NCBI RefSeq assembly: GCF_009923995.1 | Contig: NZ_RFSK01000008.1 | Span: 88,140-152,139, forward strand | DNA length: 64,000 nt | From: Janthinobacterium sp. | Lineage (GTDB): Bacteria > Pseudomonadota > Gammaproteobacteria > Burkholderiales > Burkholderiaceae_D | Reading direction: 5' to 3' | In this document: positions 46,329 through 54,441 of the stretch, piece by piece | How the letters are laid out: the number at the start of each line of letters is the position of its first letter | How positions within the stretch are numbered: the stretch's first letter is position 1 | The notes under the pieces: generated by a model | Databases searched by the model: none | Seen by the model: the letters and a program-made list of their open reading frames with translations, nothing else | What the model was told of the DNA's origin: nothing | Position numbers and translations under genes: made by a program

Positions 46329-47234
46329 TTGATTTCTCTCAAACAGTTCAAGTACTTTGTCGAGATCGTCGATGCGGGCAGCTACTCGCGCGCGGCGGAA
46401 AAACTGTACATCGCGCAGTCGGCCCTGAGCCGGCAGATCAAGGAGCTGGAAGGCGAGGTGCAGGCGCTGCTGCTCACGCGCGACGCGCGCCATATCGAAC
46501 TCACGCCGGCCGGCCAGGTGTTCTATGAGCGGGCCAGGCGCATCCTGGAAGACATCGAGGAAACCGTGCGCCAGACGCGCCACGTGGGACAGGGCGCGCA
46601 AGGCATCATCCGCCTGCTGCATTCGAGTTCCGTCACCCTCACGCCCGCCATCGGTGCCGTGCTGAACCGGCTGCTGGCGCAGTTTCCCGGCGTCTCGCTC
46701 GACATTTCCAAGGGTTCGTCGGAAAACCAGGCGGCCGACATCGAGGAAGGCCGCGCCGACCTGGGCCTCGTGCGCCTGCCGACCTTGCGCAAGCACGCCA
46801 ACATCGTCGTGCGCGAACTGTTTGCGGAAAAGCTGGTGGTGGCCGTGTCGTCGGCCTCGCCGCTGGCATCGCTGGGCAGCACGACGATTGCCGCCCTGCG
46901 CGACGAAGCCTTCGTCTCGATACCGCACAAGGACCGGGGCGGCCTGAGCTATTTGGTGGCGGGCCTGTGCCTGGCGCAGGGTTTCTTTCCCAAGGCGGCG
47001 CGCGCCCTGTCGCGCAAGACGTCGCAGCTGAACCTGATCGAGGCGAACATGGGCATCGCCATCGTCCCGGACAGCATGCGCCTGGTGGCGCCGCCCGGCG
47101 TGCGCTTCATCGGCCTGCCCGACGAGGAATCGCATTCCATCGTGGGCCTGATCTCGCCGCGCGCGGCCAGCGGCATGGTGGCCGCATTTACGGAAGCGTT
47201 CGTGCGCGAGATGGCCGCACTGCCGGCCGTTTAG
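46329..47234 (+). CDS. LysR-family transcriptional regulator
   Basis: The 301-residue protein has an N-terminal winged helix (LKQFKYFVEIVDAGSYSRAAEKLYIAQSALSRQIKELE) and a LysR effector domain. The opening resembles Nac/Cbl-type and aromatic-pathway LysR proteins. It starts at TTG with AAAGG 8 bases upstream. Its target may be the small divergent peptide gene or something outside the window. Its stop overlaps the convergent TrpF-like gene by 3-4 bp. Confidence 0.88.
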   Translation: MISLKQFKYFVEIVDAGSYSRAAEKLYIAQSALSRQIKELEGEVQALLLTRDARHIELTPAGQVFYERARRILEDIEETVRQTRHVGQGAQGIIRLLHSSSVTLTPAIGAVLNRLLAQFPGVSLDISKGSSENQAADIEEGRADLGLVRLPTLRKHANIVVRELFAEKLVVAVSSASPLASLGSTTIAALRDEAFVSIPHKDRGGLSYLVAGLCLAQGFFPKAARALSRKTSQLNLIEANMGIAIVPDSMRLVAPPGVRFIGLPDEESHSIVGLISPRAASGMVAAFTEAFVREMAALPAV

Positions 47235-47908
47235 CCTTCCGCATACAGCGCCGCATCCGCGTCGCGCACGGCCGCCATCAGCAAGGCCAGCTTCATGACG
47301 TCGAGCTTGCCGTCCGTGCGCACGCGCGAGCACAGGTCGATGCCGTAGGGCCGCACCTGGCGCAGCGCGTCCATCACATTATTGGCATCGAGGCCGCCGG
47401 CCAGAAAGACGGGACGGGGACTGGCGCGCACGAAGCGCGCGCTGATGCTCCAGTCGTGCGTGCGGCCCGTGCCGCCCAGTTCAGGCACGGCCGCGCCGGG
47501 GCGGCCCGAATCGAGCAAAAAGGCATGCACGTGGGGCGCGTAGACGGGAATCAGGTCCAAGGCCTGCGGCCCTTCCACGTGGATCACCTGCACGCGCCGC
47601 ACGTGGGGCAGCAGGCGCGCCAGCTCGGCCACCTCGCCCGGGTCGACATGGCCGACGATCTGCACGGTGGATGGCTGCGTGGCGCGCACGTGCTGCGCGA
47701 TGGCCTGCGCCGTCGTCTCGGCGGTGAGCAGGAAGGTGGCCACGGGCGGCGGCGTCCAGGCGGCGATCTGCGCGATGCGCGCGTCGGGAATCGGGCCGGG
47801 ACCGGACGGCATGGCCGCCACCAGGCCCAGCGCGTCGGCGCCGGCGGCAATGGCCAGCTGCGCTTCGTCGATGGAAGCGATGCAGCAGATCTTGATGCGG
47901 GTTCTCAT
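47231..47908 (-). CDS. phosphoribosylanthranilate isomerase-like protein (TrpF family)
   Basis: The 225-residue TIM-barrel protein starts MRTRIKICCIASIDEA, where TrpF normally has KICG. The catalytic cysteine is present but the following glycine is Cys. The second catalytic region LLDSGRPG with GGTGRTHDW, and the phosphate site FLAGGLDANNV, are retained. It may isomerise phosphoribosylanthranilate in tryptophan synthesis or a similar Amadori substrate. No trp genes adjoin it. The internal ATG is chosen by alignment with the family start. Confidence 0.7.
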   Translation of the reverse strand: MRTRIKICCIASIDEAQLAIAAGADALGLVAAMPSGPGPIPDARIAQIAAWTPPPVATFLLTAETTAQAIAQHVRATQPSTVQIVGHVDPGEVAELARLLPHVRRVQVIHVEGPQALDLIPVYAPHVHAFLLDSGRPGAAVPELGGTGRTHDWSISARFVRASPRPVFLAGGLDANNVMDALRQVRPYGIDLCSRVRTDGKLDVMKLALLMAAVRDADAALYAEG

Positions 47909-48034
47909 GGCCTGGCGTGCTCCGTTGGGATGATCAACATTACAACACAGGGTGGCGCGCACGCCAAGGCGCGCGGTCAAGGCCGCGCGCGATTGTGTGC
48001 CAGAATGGGGCCTTGTCCACTTCCCGAGGAACCC

Positions 48035-48262
48035 ATGGCCGACTACAAGAACCCCAGCTACGTGGCCCGCTCCATGCATCCGCGTTTCGATGAACTGACG
48101 TCGCCGGGCGAAGCCGTGCCGTATTCGGGCATCTACCGCTGCGACGGCTGCGCGCATGAAATCGTCTCCACGGAAGGCCACGTCATGCCGCCGCAAAACC
48201 ACCACCAGCACAGCAGCGAGCAGGGGCCGATCCGCTGGCGCCTGATCGTCAGCCCGCGCTGA
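48035..48262 (+). CDS. small CxxC protein of unknown function
   Basis: The 75-residue protein contains YRCDGCAHEIVSTEGHVMPP and a histidine-rich NHHQH. This pattern could bind a metal as a one-knuckle zinc ribbon. It is preceded by GAGGAA. I do not recognise the family with certainty; small proteins of this kind occur widely in Burkholderiales. Confidence 0.65.
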   Translation: MADYKNPSYVARSMHPRFDELTSPGEAVPYSGIYRCDGCAHEIVSTEGHVMPPQNHHQHSSEQGPIRWRLIVSPR

Positions 48263-48348
48263 TGCGGCATCGTGCTGCGGCGCAGATTGACAGGCGCCAG
48301 GTACCGGCCGATACTTGATTTTTCAGCCGCCGCCACTGGAACGCCAGC

Positions 48349-48753
48349 ATGCGCATCGTCGATTTTGAAGTCCGCAAGGAGTGCCCGCCGCAGCTGTGCG
48401 ACTGCGAGCGCGAGCGGCTGCTGCGCGATCCGCAGGCGGACATCGCCATCCTGCGCCTGAACCTGACGGAAGAAAAGCGTTTGCTCGCGCATATCGAGCA
48501 CATCGGCGATTATGCGCAGCTGAAGAAGCTGCAGCAGCGCTTGCGTGACAACCTGGGCGTGGAGCTGCAGATCGCGCCCGGCAGCGGCGAAGTGCGCACC
48601 GTGCGCGGCTTCCAGATCCGCCTGCTGGAGCGGCCCGGCCTGTGCCGCAAGACCCGCGCCGCCATCCCCGCCGCCGTGCGCCGCTGCCTGGCCGCGCATC
48701 CCGAGATCGCCTTTGCGATCCTGAATGAAAACGATTTGCTGGGCGGGGCGTAA
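48349..48753 (+). CDS. conserved-looking small protein of unknown function
   Basis: The 134-residue protein starts MRIVDFEVRKECPPQLCDCERERLL, with three cysteines close together, and continues as a charged alpha/beta domain. It is predicted soluble and has no signal peptide. No function can be assigned. It is on the same strand as the CxxC gene 86 bp upstream and is followed by a repeat element. Confidence 0.6.
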   Translation: MRIVDFEVRKECPPQLCDCERERLLRDPQADIAILRLNLTEEKRLLAHIEHIGDYAQLKKLQQRLRDNLGVELQIAPGSGEVRTVRGFQIRLLERPGLCRKTRAAIPAAVRRCLAAHPEIAFAILNENDLLGGA

Positions 48754-48760
48754 GCCTGGA

Positions 48761-48828
48761 CTGGGGTCAGCCCCTCAACGCCGTGAGCGTCAAGCTCAGC
48801 GCCAACGTATCCGGGGGTCTGACCCCGG
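48761..48828. repeat. GGGGTC-type composite palindrome, copy 4
   Basis: CTGGGGTCAG (48761-48770) pairs with CTGACCCCGG (48819-48828) at 9 of 10 positions. The interior holds a small TGAGC/GCTCA hairpin. It sits between two convergent genes, where it could act as a shared terminator. Confidence 0.7.
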
Positions 48829-48845
48829 CTCTCGGCTGGGTGCCG

Positions 48846-49871
48846 TTACGCCGCGCGGATGGCAATGACCTTGCCCTTCGCTTCCCGCGCCCGCAACTGC
48901 CCGCAGCCCCCCTCCACGTCCTGTCCGGCCGAATCGCGCAGCTTGGTCAGCACGCCCCGTGCGTGCAGGGCGGCGGCGATGGCCCGCGCCTTTTCCCAGC
49001 TGGGGCGCCGGAACGGCAAGTCGGCTATGGTGTTATACGGGATCATGTTAAGCACGGCGTACTTGCCCTTCAATAGCGCCACGATGCCGTCCATCTCGTC
49101 CGCGCCATCGTTGACGCCCTCCATCAGGGTCCACTGGTACTGCACCGGGTAGCCCGTCAGGCGCGCATACGACTCGCCGAAGTCCACCAGTTCCTGCGGC
49201 GTGAGCCGGGGCGCGCGCGGCAGCAGCTGCGCGCGCAGCTCCGGCTTCGTCGTGTGCAGGGACAGCGCCAGCGCCGGCTTGACCCGCCCTTGCGGCAGGC
49301 GCTCGAAGGCGCGCGGGTCGCCCACGGTGGAAAACACGAGGTTCTTGTGGCCGATATTGCCCTCGGTGCCCAGCAGCTCGATGGCTTCCATCACATTGGC
49401 CAGGTTATGCGCGGGTTCGCCCATGCCCATGAAGACGACTTTTTTCACGGGACGCAGGGTGCGCGCCAGCACCACCTGGGCCACGATCTCGCCGCTGGTG
49501 ACTTGCCGGATCAAGCCGTCGCGGCCCGTCATGCAGAACTGGCAGCCGACGGCACACCCCACCTGGCTGGAGACGCACAGGCCGTCGCGCGGCAGCAGCA
49601 CGCTTTCCACCGTCTGGCCATCGTGCAGTCCCACCAGCAGGCGCGCCGAACCGTCCGCAGCGGGATGGGTGCTGAGCAGTTTCAGCATGCCCTGCAATTC
49701 GGCGTCCAGCGCGGGCAAGGCCTCGCGCACGGGCAGCGGCAGGAAATCCTCGGCGCGGCGCCGGCCCTGGTCGTGCGGCTGCGCCTGTATCCAGTCGCGC
49801 AGCACGCGCTGTTCGTGCAGGGGCTTGGCGCCCAGGGTGCGCAGGCGCTGGCGGAGATGGTCGATTTGCAT
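48846..49871 (-). CDS. RlmN-family radical SAM rRNA methyltransferase
   Basis: The 341-residue enzyme has the radical SAM motif GCAVGCQFCMTG, the RlmN/Cfr element VFMGMGEPAHNLANV, and the C-terminal catalytic cysteine in GGCGQLRAREAKG. RlmN methylates adenine at C2 in 23S rRNA and some tRNAs; Cfr methylates C8. The gene is alone here, and in betaproteobacteria the main rlmN usually lies in the ndk-ispG region, so this is probably a second, divergent copy. Confidence 0.82.
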   Translation of the reverse strand: MQIDHLRQRLRTLGAKPLHEQRVLRDWIQAQPHDQGRRRAEDFLPLPVREALPALDAELQGMLKLLSTHPAADGSARLLVGLHDGQTVESVLLPRDGLCVSSQVGCAVGCQFCMTGRDGLIRQVTSGEIVAQVVLARTLRPVKKVVFMGMGEPAHNLANVMEAIELLGTEGNIGHKNLVFSTVGDPRAFERLPQGRVKPALALSLHTTKPELRAQLLPRAPRLTPQELVDFGESYARLTGYPVQYQWTLMEGVNDGADEMDGIVALLKGKYAVLNMIPYNTIADLPFRRPSWEKARAIAAALHARGVLTKLRDSAGQDVEGGCGQLRAREAKGKVIAIRAA

Positions 49872-49937
49872 GGCGTCCGAATGAAGAACGGCGCGCCGGC
49901 AAAAATGCGAGGCGCGCCGCGGATGGCAATATACGGC

Positions 49938-50279
49938 TTAGACTTTTTTCACGAACTCGGTTTTCAGGCTCATGGAGCCGAAACCGTCGATCTTGCAGTC
50001 GATATCGTGGTCGCTGTCGACCAGGCGGATATTCTTGACCTTGGTGCCCATCTTGACGACACCGCCGCCGCCCTTCAATTTCAAGTCCTTGATGACGCTG
50101 ACCGTGTCGCCATCCTGCAGGATGTTGCCGGCCGCATCGCGGTACACGCGGGCGCCCTCTTCGACCGCCTCGCCAGCCGTGGCCGACCACTCATGCGCGC
50201 ACTCGGGGCAGATCAGCTGGCTGCCGTCTTCGTACGTGAATTCGGACTTGCATTGGGGGCATGGTGGTAATGTGCTCAT
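49938..50279 (-). CDS. yjdM: PhnA/YjdM family zinc-ribbon protein
   Basis: The 113-residue protein has an N-terminal zinc ribbon ([25 protein letters not shown]). The PhnA domain follows, with the characteristic [25 protein letters not shown]. It was once linked to phosphonate use, but its role remains unclear. It stands alone and has a good -10 (TATAAT) about 45 bp upstream. Confidence 0.9.
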   Translation of the reverse strand: MSTLPPCPQCKSEFTYEDGSQLICPECAHEWSATAGEAVEEGARVYRDAAGNILQDGDTVSVIKDLKLKGGGGVVKMGTKVKNIRLVDSDHDIDCKIDGFGSMSLKTEFVKKV

Positions 50280-50323
50280 ACTTCTCTCTGTCTGGTGAAC
50301 AGCGCTGTGCTGTAAAAGCCGAC

Positions 50324-50329
50324 ATTATA
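50324..50329 (-). promoter_or_regulatory. -10 element of the yjdM promoter
   Basis: TATAAT on the minus strand matches the consensus exactly, with the yjdM start about 45 bp downstream. No good -35 is seen. A hairpin CCCGC/GCGGG with six Ts on the plus strand lies just beyond (about 50338-50360). Confidence 0.45.
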
Positions 50330-50371
50330 CCGCCTACGCCCCGCATCAGCGGGCTTTTTTCCCCATCATTA

Positions 50372-51355
50372 TCAAGTCCGGCGCACAATCTCGATGGTGC
50401 TGTGGACGATCTCCTCGTGGATGCCGATGCGCGCGCGCAGCTGGGCGGGCGTCAGGCTGGCGTCGCGGCTGACCACCGACAGCGCACACGAGTACAGCTG
50501 CTTGCCGACCCGCCAGACGTGCAGGTCGACGATGCGCGGCGTATCGCCGCCGCTGTCCACTTCCACGGCTTCGCGGATTTCCGCCACCACGGGGTGATCC
50601 ATCTCGCGGTCCAGCAAGACCTTGCCTGTGTCGAGCATCAGTTTTTTCGCCCACAGGGCCACCAGCACGGCGCCGACGATGCCCATCACGGGATCGAGCC
50701 AGCGCCAGCCATACAGCCAGGCGCCCGCCAGCGCGACGATGGCCAGCACGGACGTGGCGGCATCGGCCAGCACGTGCACGTACGCGGCCTTCATGTTCAG
50801 GTCTTCGCCGTGGCCGTGGTGGCCGTGATGATCGTGGCCGTGGTGGTCGTGGCCGTGGTGGTCGTGGCCGTGCTCATGGCCGTGGTCATGGTGGCCGCCC
50901 AGGATCAGCGCGCACACGAGGTTGACAGCCAAGCCGAAGCCGGCCACCGCCATCGCCTGCGGATAGTGGATCGCCTGCGGCGAAAACAGGCGCTCGACGG
51001 AGGCCCCCACCATCAGCACGGCCACGCCCAGCAGCAGGATGGCGCTGGTGTAGCCGGCCAGCACCTCGATCTTCCACGTGCCGAAAGCGAAGCGCGGGTC
51101 GCGCGCATAGCGGCGCGCGGCTGCATAGGCAAAGGCGGCCAGCCCGATGGCCAGCGCGTGCGAACTCATATGCCAGCCATCGGCCAGCAGGGCCATGGAG
51201 TTGTACCACCAGCCGGCGGTGATCTCCAGCGCCATGGTGGCCAGGGTGATCCACATGACGAGGCGCGCGCGGCTCTCGGCACGGCCATTGCTGCTGCCAA
51301 AAACGTGCTCGTGCTGCCAGGCGGAGAGGTCTTCGCCGAGGGGTTGCGTGTGCAT
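50372..51355 (-). CDS. dmeF: CDF-family cobalt/nickel exporter DmeF
   Basis: The 327-residue cation diffusion facilitator has about six transmembrane helices (ITLATMALEITAGWWYNSMALLADGWHMSSHA carries the HxxxD-type zinc/cobalt site). A long His-rich cytoplasmic loop (about residues 175-205) and a C-terminal domain (IVDLHVWRVGKQLY) follow. DmeF exports Co2+ and Ni2+. The ATG follows AAGGAG and lies 10 bp after the regulator stop, so dmeR-dmeF is one operon. Confidence 0.9.
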   Translation of the reverse strand: MHTQPLGEDLSAWQHEHVFGSSNGRAESRARLVMWITLATMALEITAGWWYNSMALLADGWHMSSHALAIGLAAFAYAAARRYARDPRFAFGTWKIEVLAGYTSAILLLGVAVLMVGASVERLFSPQAIHYPQAMAVAGFGLAVNLVCALILGGHHDHGHEHGHDHHGHDHHGHDHHGHHGHGEDLNMKAAYVHVLADAATSVLAIVALAGAWLYGWRWLDPVMGIVGAVLVALWAKKLMLDTGKVLLDREMDHPVVAEIREAVEVDSGGDTPRIVDLHVWRVGKQLYSCALSVVSRDASLTPAQLRARIGIHEEIVHSTIEIVRRT

Positions 51356-51365
51356 GGTGTTCTCC

Positions 51366-51641
51366 TTATTTGAGATAGGTGCGCAGGATGCCGGCGATCT
51401 CGTCGGCGCCCCTGGCCCGTTCTTCATTGGCGATGTCGGGGCTGGCCACGTGTTCGCGCAAGTGCTCCTCGATGACTTCCGCCATCAGCCCGTTGACGGC
51501 GCCGCGCACGGCGGCGATCAGCTGCAGCACCTCGCCGCAGTCGCGCCCTTCCTCCAGTCCCCGCTCCAGGCCTTCCACCTGCCCCTTGATGCGCTTGATC
51601 CGATTCAGCAGCTTGGTCTTGTTGTGCGCCGTGTGTCCCAT
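51366..51641 (-). CDS. dmeR: DmeR, RcnR/CsoR-family cobalt/nickel-sensing repressor
   Basis: This 91-residue all-helical DUF156 protein has His3, Cys35, His60 and His64, the same four ligand positions used by RcnR for Ni and Co. It lacks the Cys-His-Cys pattern of copper-sensing CsoR. It is upstream of dmeF and behind an operator with a G6 centre. Metal binding should release it from the DNA. Confidence 0.9.
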   Translation of the reverse strand: MGHTAHNKTKLLNRIKRIKGQVEGLERGLEEGRDCGEVLQLIAAVRGAVNGLMAEVIEEHLREHVASPDIANEERARGADEIAGILRTYLK

Positions 51642-51656
51642 GTCCCGCTCCGATAA

Positions 51657-51678
51657 ATACTATAGGGGGGTATACTAT
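51657..51678 (-). promoter_or_regulatory. DmeR operator
   Basis: The site is ATACTATA, six Gs, TATACTAT. The inverted half-sites around a G/C tract are typical of RcnR-like repressors, and it strongly resembles the DmeR box I recall from rhizobial dmeRF operons. It starts 16 bp upstream of dmeR. Confidence 0.8.
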
Positions 51679-51707
51679 CAGAAAGCGCGCAGCCTGCGCC
51701 AGGACGC

Positions 51708-51740
51708 AAAAAAAGCCGCGCATCCTCGCGGATGGGCGGC
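51708..51740 (-). terminator. terminator of the TlpA-type gene
   Basis: On the minus strand GCCGC-CC-ATCC pairs with GGAT-GC-GCGGC and is followed by seven Ts. It lies 21 bp after the stop of the thioredoxin-like gene. Confidence 0.8.
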
Positions 51741-51760
51741 CGGGCAAGCAGGCATGGGCG

Positions 51761-52588
51761 CTATGGCGCGGGCGGCGCGATCTTCTGCAGCTTGCTGGCC
51801 AGCGAGGCATCGGACAGCTCGCCCAGATGCGTGTCGACCAGGCGCCCTTGCGCGTCATAGAACAGGGTCGTGGGCAGGGCCGAGGAGCCGGCCGCCTTGC
51901 CCAGCGCGGCCTCGCCGTCGAGCACCACGTTGCGCAGGGCCAGGCCGGACGGCGCGAGGGAGGCGTCGATGGCGGCCGCATCCTCGCGCTGGTTCGCATA
52001 CACGACAACGACATCCGCACGCGCCTGCTGCGCGGCGGCCAGCACGGGCATTTCGCGTCGGCATGGCGGGCACCAGCTGGCCCACAGGTTGACCACGATG
52101 GGCTTGCCGCCGGCCAGCGCCGCCAGGCGGGTGGACGCGCCATCCAGCGTCTGCAGCGCCACGGCCGGCAAGGCCGTCGGCTTGTCGTACGCCAGGCCCA
52201 GGCCCGCGCTCAACACGCCCCAGGCCAGCGCGCCTGCCGCCGCGCTGGCCGCCAGCGGACGGCGCATGGCCGCCATGGCGGGACGCCGGCAGCGCCAGGC
52301 GGCGATGGCCAGCGCGCCGGCGATGCCGGCCGGCGCCATGAAGCCGCCGTCGCGGATATTGAGGATGGACCAGGGCGCCGACAGATACTGCTCATGCCAG
52401 CGCAGGACGAAGGCCAGCCGCGCCGCCAGCAGCCCGGCGATCAGCATGTCGGAAACGAGGGGGCCGGCGTCGGGCAACTGGCGGTAGCGCCGCAGCCACC
52501 ACGCCACGCCGTAGGCGGCGCACAGGGCGAGGAACAGCAGGACCAGGCCCGCAGGCAAGGCCAGGGGGCCAATTTGCACGGACAGCAT
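51761..52588 (-). CDS. membrane-anchored TlpA-like thioredoxin with Lgt-like N-terminal membrane domain
   Basis: The 275-residue protein has four or so transmembrane segments in its first 145 residues; PLALPAGLVLLFLALCAAYG and DGGFMAPAGIAGALAIAAW resemble prolipoprotein diacylglyceryl transferase. A periplasmic thioredoxin domain with WASWCPPCRREMP follows. It probably reduces or protects thiols in the periplasm. The start with MLSVQIG is preferred over an ATG 33 bp upstream that lacks a ribosome binding site. Confidence 0.82.
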   Translation of the reverse strand: MLSVQIGPLALPAGLVLLFLALCAAYGVAWWLRRYRQLPDAGPLVSDMLIAGLLAARLAFVLRWHEQYLSAPWSILNIRDGGFMAPAGIAGALAIAAWRCRRPAMAAMRRPLAASAAAGALAWGVLSAGLGLAYDKPTALPAVALQTLDGASTRLAALAGGKPIVVNLWASWCPPCRREMPVLAAAQQARADVVVVYANQREDAAAIDASLAPSGLALRNVVLDGEAALGKAAGSSALPTTLFYDAQGRLVDTHLGELSDASLASKLQKIAPPAP

Positions 52589-52659
52589 GGACTCTTTCAA
52601 TGACGTCGAATGGACGGCCATTGTGCCCGATGCGAATTAAAGGGGCGTTAAAACGGACG

Positions 52660-53391
52660 CTAAAACGCGGACAGCGCTTCCTTGCGCACGAAATGCATGG
52701 CTTGCGGCTGGTCCACCAGCACGCACTGCTTGCCCGTGCGCTTGCAGTGGTCGTGCACGCGCCAGTAGGCGTCGTGGCTGACGCAGCCCGTCTGGCAGAT
52801 CACCAGGTCGGCGGCCACCAGGCTCGCTTCCAGGGCCGCCACGTCGTCGGCGCCGTCATCGCCGCCCGCATGGTGCAGGAAGCGCCCGCCGGCCTGCTCG
52901 ATGGCTTGCTGCGCCACCTTGGCCCCTTGCGCATCGTCGCTGACGGCCCGGTCGACATACTGCCCCACGTACAGCACGGCTTTCTCGCGCACGCCGGCCA
53001 GCAGGTCGGGCTGCAGTGCGGGCTGCAGTGCAGACACGGGCGTGACGGAGGGCGATGGCACCCACTGCAGGCGCAGCAATTCACGCATCAGGTCCTGCAC
53101 CCGCTCGCTGAGCCATTCGACCTTGCGCGCCAGCCGCGCCCGCGTGGGCAAGCCAGGCGCCGCGGCGGCCAGCTCGGCCAGCTCTTCGCGCGCCAGCGCC
53201 AGCTTCGTGTCGCGGATGAGCACCTGCGCCCGCGCCCGCATCAGCTGCGCTTCCAGCTGCGCGATGCGGTCGGCCTGTGCCACCTGCTCGGCCTGCATCG
53301 TGCTGCAGCGCGCCTGCGCGCGGCCGTATTCACGCAGCAGCACGCGGTGCTCGTGCGCGATGTTGTCGTCGATGTCGTACGAATTGCCCAT
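52660..53391 (-). CDS. DUF2325-domain protein behind a Fur box
   Basis: The 243-residue protein has an N-terminal coiled coil (about residues 25-105) and a C-terminal DUF2325 domain (AVLYVGQYVDRAVSD, HHAGG, ADLVICQTGCVSHDAYWRVHDHCKRTGKQCVLV). The domain contains conserved Cys and His residues, and its role is unknown. The ATG is chosen because GGAGGA precedes it. A Fur box lies about 70 bp upstream, so it is probably iron-regulated. Confidence 0.82.
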   Translation of the reverse strand: MGNSYDIDDNIAHEHRVLLREYGRAQARCSTMQAEQVAQADRIAQLEAQLMRARAQVLIRDTKLALAREELAELAAAAPGLPTRARLARKVEWLSERVQDLMRELLRLQWVPSPSVTPVSALQPALQPDLLAGVREKAVLYVGQYVDRAVSDDAQGAKVAQQAIEQAGGRFLHHAGGDDGADDVAALEASLVAADLVICQTGCVSHDAYWRVHDHCKRTGKQCVLVDQPQAMHFVRKEALSAF

Positions 53392-53461
53392 TCTGCCCTC
53401 CTCCACTGCGCGCGGCGCACAGGCGCCCGCCCCTCTTCATCCCGTTGCATTGCATTATAAA

Positions 53462-53476
53462 TGAGAATCATTATTA
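53462..53476 (-). promoter_or_regulatory. Fur box
   Basis: TGAGAATCATTATTA matches the 7-1-7 Fur motif TGATAATNATTATCA at 12 of 14 fixed positions, inside an AT-rich tract that stands out from the GC-rich surroundings. It overlaps the stop codon of the upstream gene and faces the DUF2325 gene. Confidence 0.75.
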
Positions 53477-54136
53477 TTTATCTATGCGCGTGCGCGGTGT
53501 AGGGGTATAGGCGGCGCGACGCTCGCGCCAGGCAGCGGGAGGACAGGACTGCATGCGTTGCCAGACGTCATCCTGCACCTTGCGTACCAGCGCCATGCCG
53601 TCGGGTCCCTGGCAGCCCGGCAGCCTGTTCGGCCATGCCATGCCGGCAAATAACTGGCGTCGCGGGTGGATCAGCAGCGACTGGCCCACGTCAGCGCCCG
53701 CGATCGGACTCTTGTTGACGATCAGCAGGCGCGCGCCGTCTGCAAGCACCCGCGCTTCCAGCGCGACGCCGCTGCGGTCGGCCACGTCGCGCAAGCTCCG
53801 CTCGCGCCACAACGCCTGCTCCTGGAATTGCGCCGCCGGCGGACGCTCCAGCGTGACTACGGCCCCCACGGGACCGTCGATACCGGCCTGCACGGAAAAT
53901 CCCATGCGTACCTGCAAGGCGAGCGTGTAAGCCTCGTCCTTCACCTTGAGCCGGTAGCTGCCCGGACCGTCATAGATCTGCAGATCGGCCTGGCGATACG
54001 CCGGCTGCACGCACTGGCCATACTCATACGCGAGCACGTCCAGGAACGGCGGCGTGCTGGCGGCGGACGTCGCCACCGCGGGCGCAAGGGTGGCGCACAG
54101 GGCCAGGGCTGCCGCGGCGTGTTTGTTTGTGGTCAT
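53474..54136 (-). CDS. exported protein of unknown function
   Basis: The 220-residue product begins with a signal peptide (HAAAALALCATLAPAVATSAA), so it is probably periplasmic. The mature part contains four cysteines (including YEYGQCVQPAY, RLPGCQGP and QRMQSCPP) that could form disulfides. No family is recognised. A short hexanucleotide repeat lies just upstream of the gene. Confidence 0.6.
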   Translation of the reverse strand: MTTNKHAAAALALCATLAPAVATSAASTPPFLDVLAYEYGQCVQPAYRQADLQIYDGPGSYRLKVKDEAYTLALQVRMGFSVQAGIDGPVGAVVTLERPPAAQFQEQALWRERSLRDVADRSGVALEARVLADGARLLIVNKSPIAGADVGQSLLIHPRRQLFAGMAWPNRLPGCQGPDGMALVRKVQDDVWQRMQSCPPAAWRERRAAYTPTPRTRIDK

Positions 54137-54221
54137 GGGGCTTGCGTTTGCGACGGAAGGGGCGAAGACCGCACTGTATCGTAAGGGGGGCGGCGCACGG
54201 GTGGCTGGAGGGGTGGGCTGC

Positions 54222-54257
54222 GTTTGTGTTTGCGTTTGCGTTTGCGTTTGCGTTTGC
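54222..54257. repeat. tandem hexanucleotide repeat, six units of GTTTGY
   Basis: Six consecutive units (GTTTGT then five GTTTGC) lie about 85 bp upstream of the exported-protein gene. The length could vary by slippage and alter promoter spacing; this is only a possibility. Confidence 0.7.
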
Positions 54258-54372
54258 GCTGGCTGCTACGGCCTGAGATGAGGGGACGGCGTTGGCCGCT
54301 GCGCGGCCAACGGCCGCGCGCAGCGCGGTGGTTGGGCGATTCGGAGAGGGCCGGGCCGGCACGGCCCAGCCC

Positions 54373-54387
54373 TTCGAATCCCACCGT
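54373..54387 (+). repeat. inverted 15-bp copy of the tRNA-Ser 3' region
   Basis: TTCGAATCCCACCGT is identical to the T-loop and 3' T-stem of the adjacent tRNA-Ser, but on the opposite strand, and is followed by TCCGTCCA, similar to the tRNA end. No tRNA can be folded around it. It may be an old integration or rearrangement scar. Confidence 0.6.
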
Positions 54388-54402
54388 TCCGTCCAGACAA
54401 AT

Positions 54403-54432
54403 AAAAAAGCCTCCCGCAGGGGAGGCTTTTTT
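54403..54432 (-). terminator. bidirectional terminator downstream of tRNA-Ser
   Basis: GCCTCCC and GGGAGGC form a 7-bp stem with a 4-nt loop, flanked by six As and six Ts. It lies 9 bp beyond the tRNA 3' end on the minus strand. Confidence 0.88.
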
Positions 54433-54441
54433 ATTTGATTC

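Noticed and set aside
54300..54396. A degenerate second tRNA on the plus strand ending in TTCGAATCCCACCGT
   Set aside because: The T-stem and acceptor stem cannot be paired, and no anticodon arm is visible.
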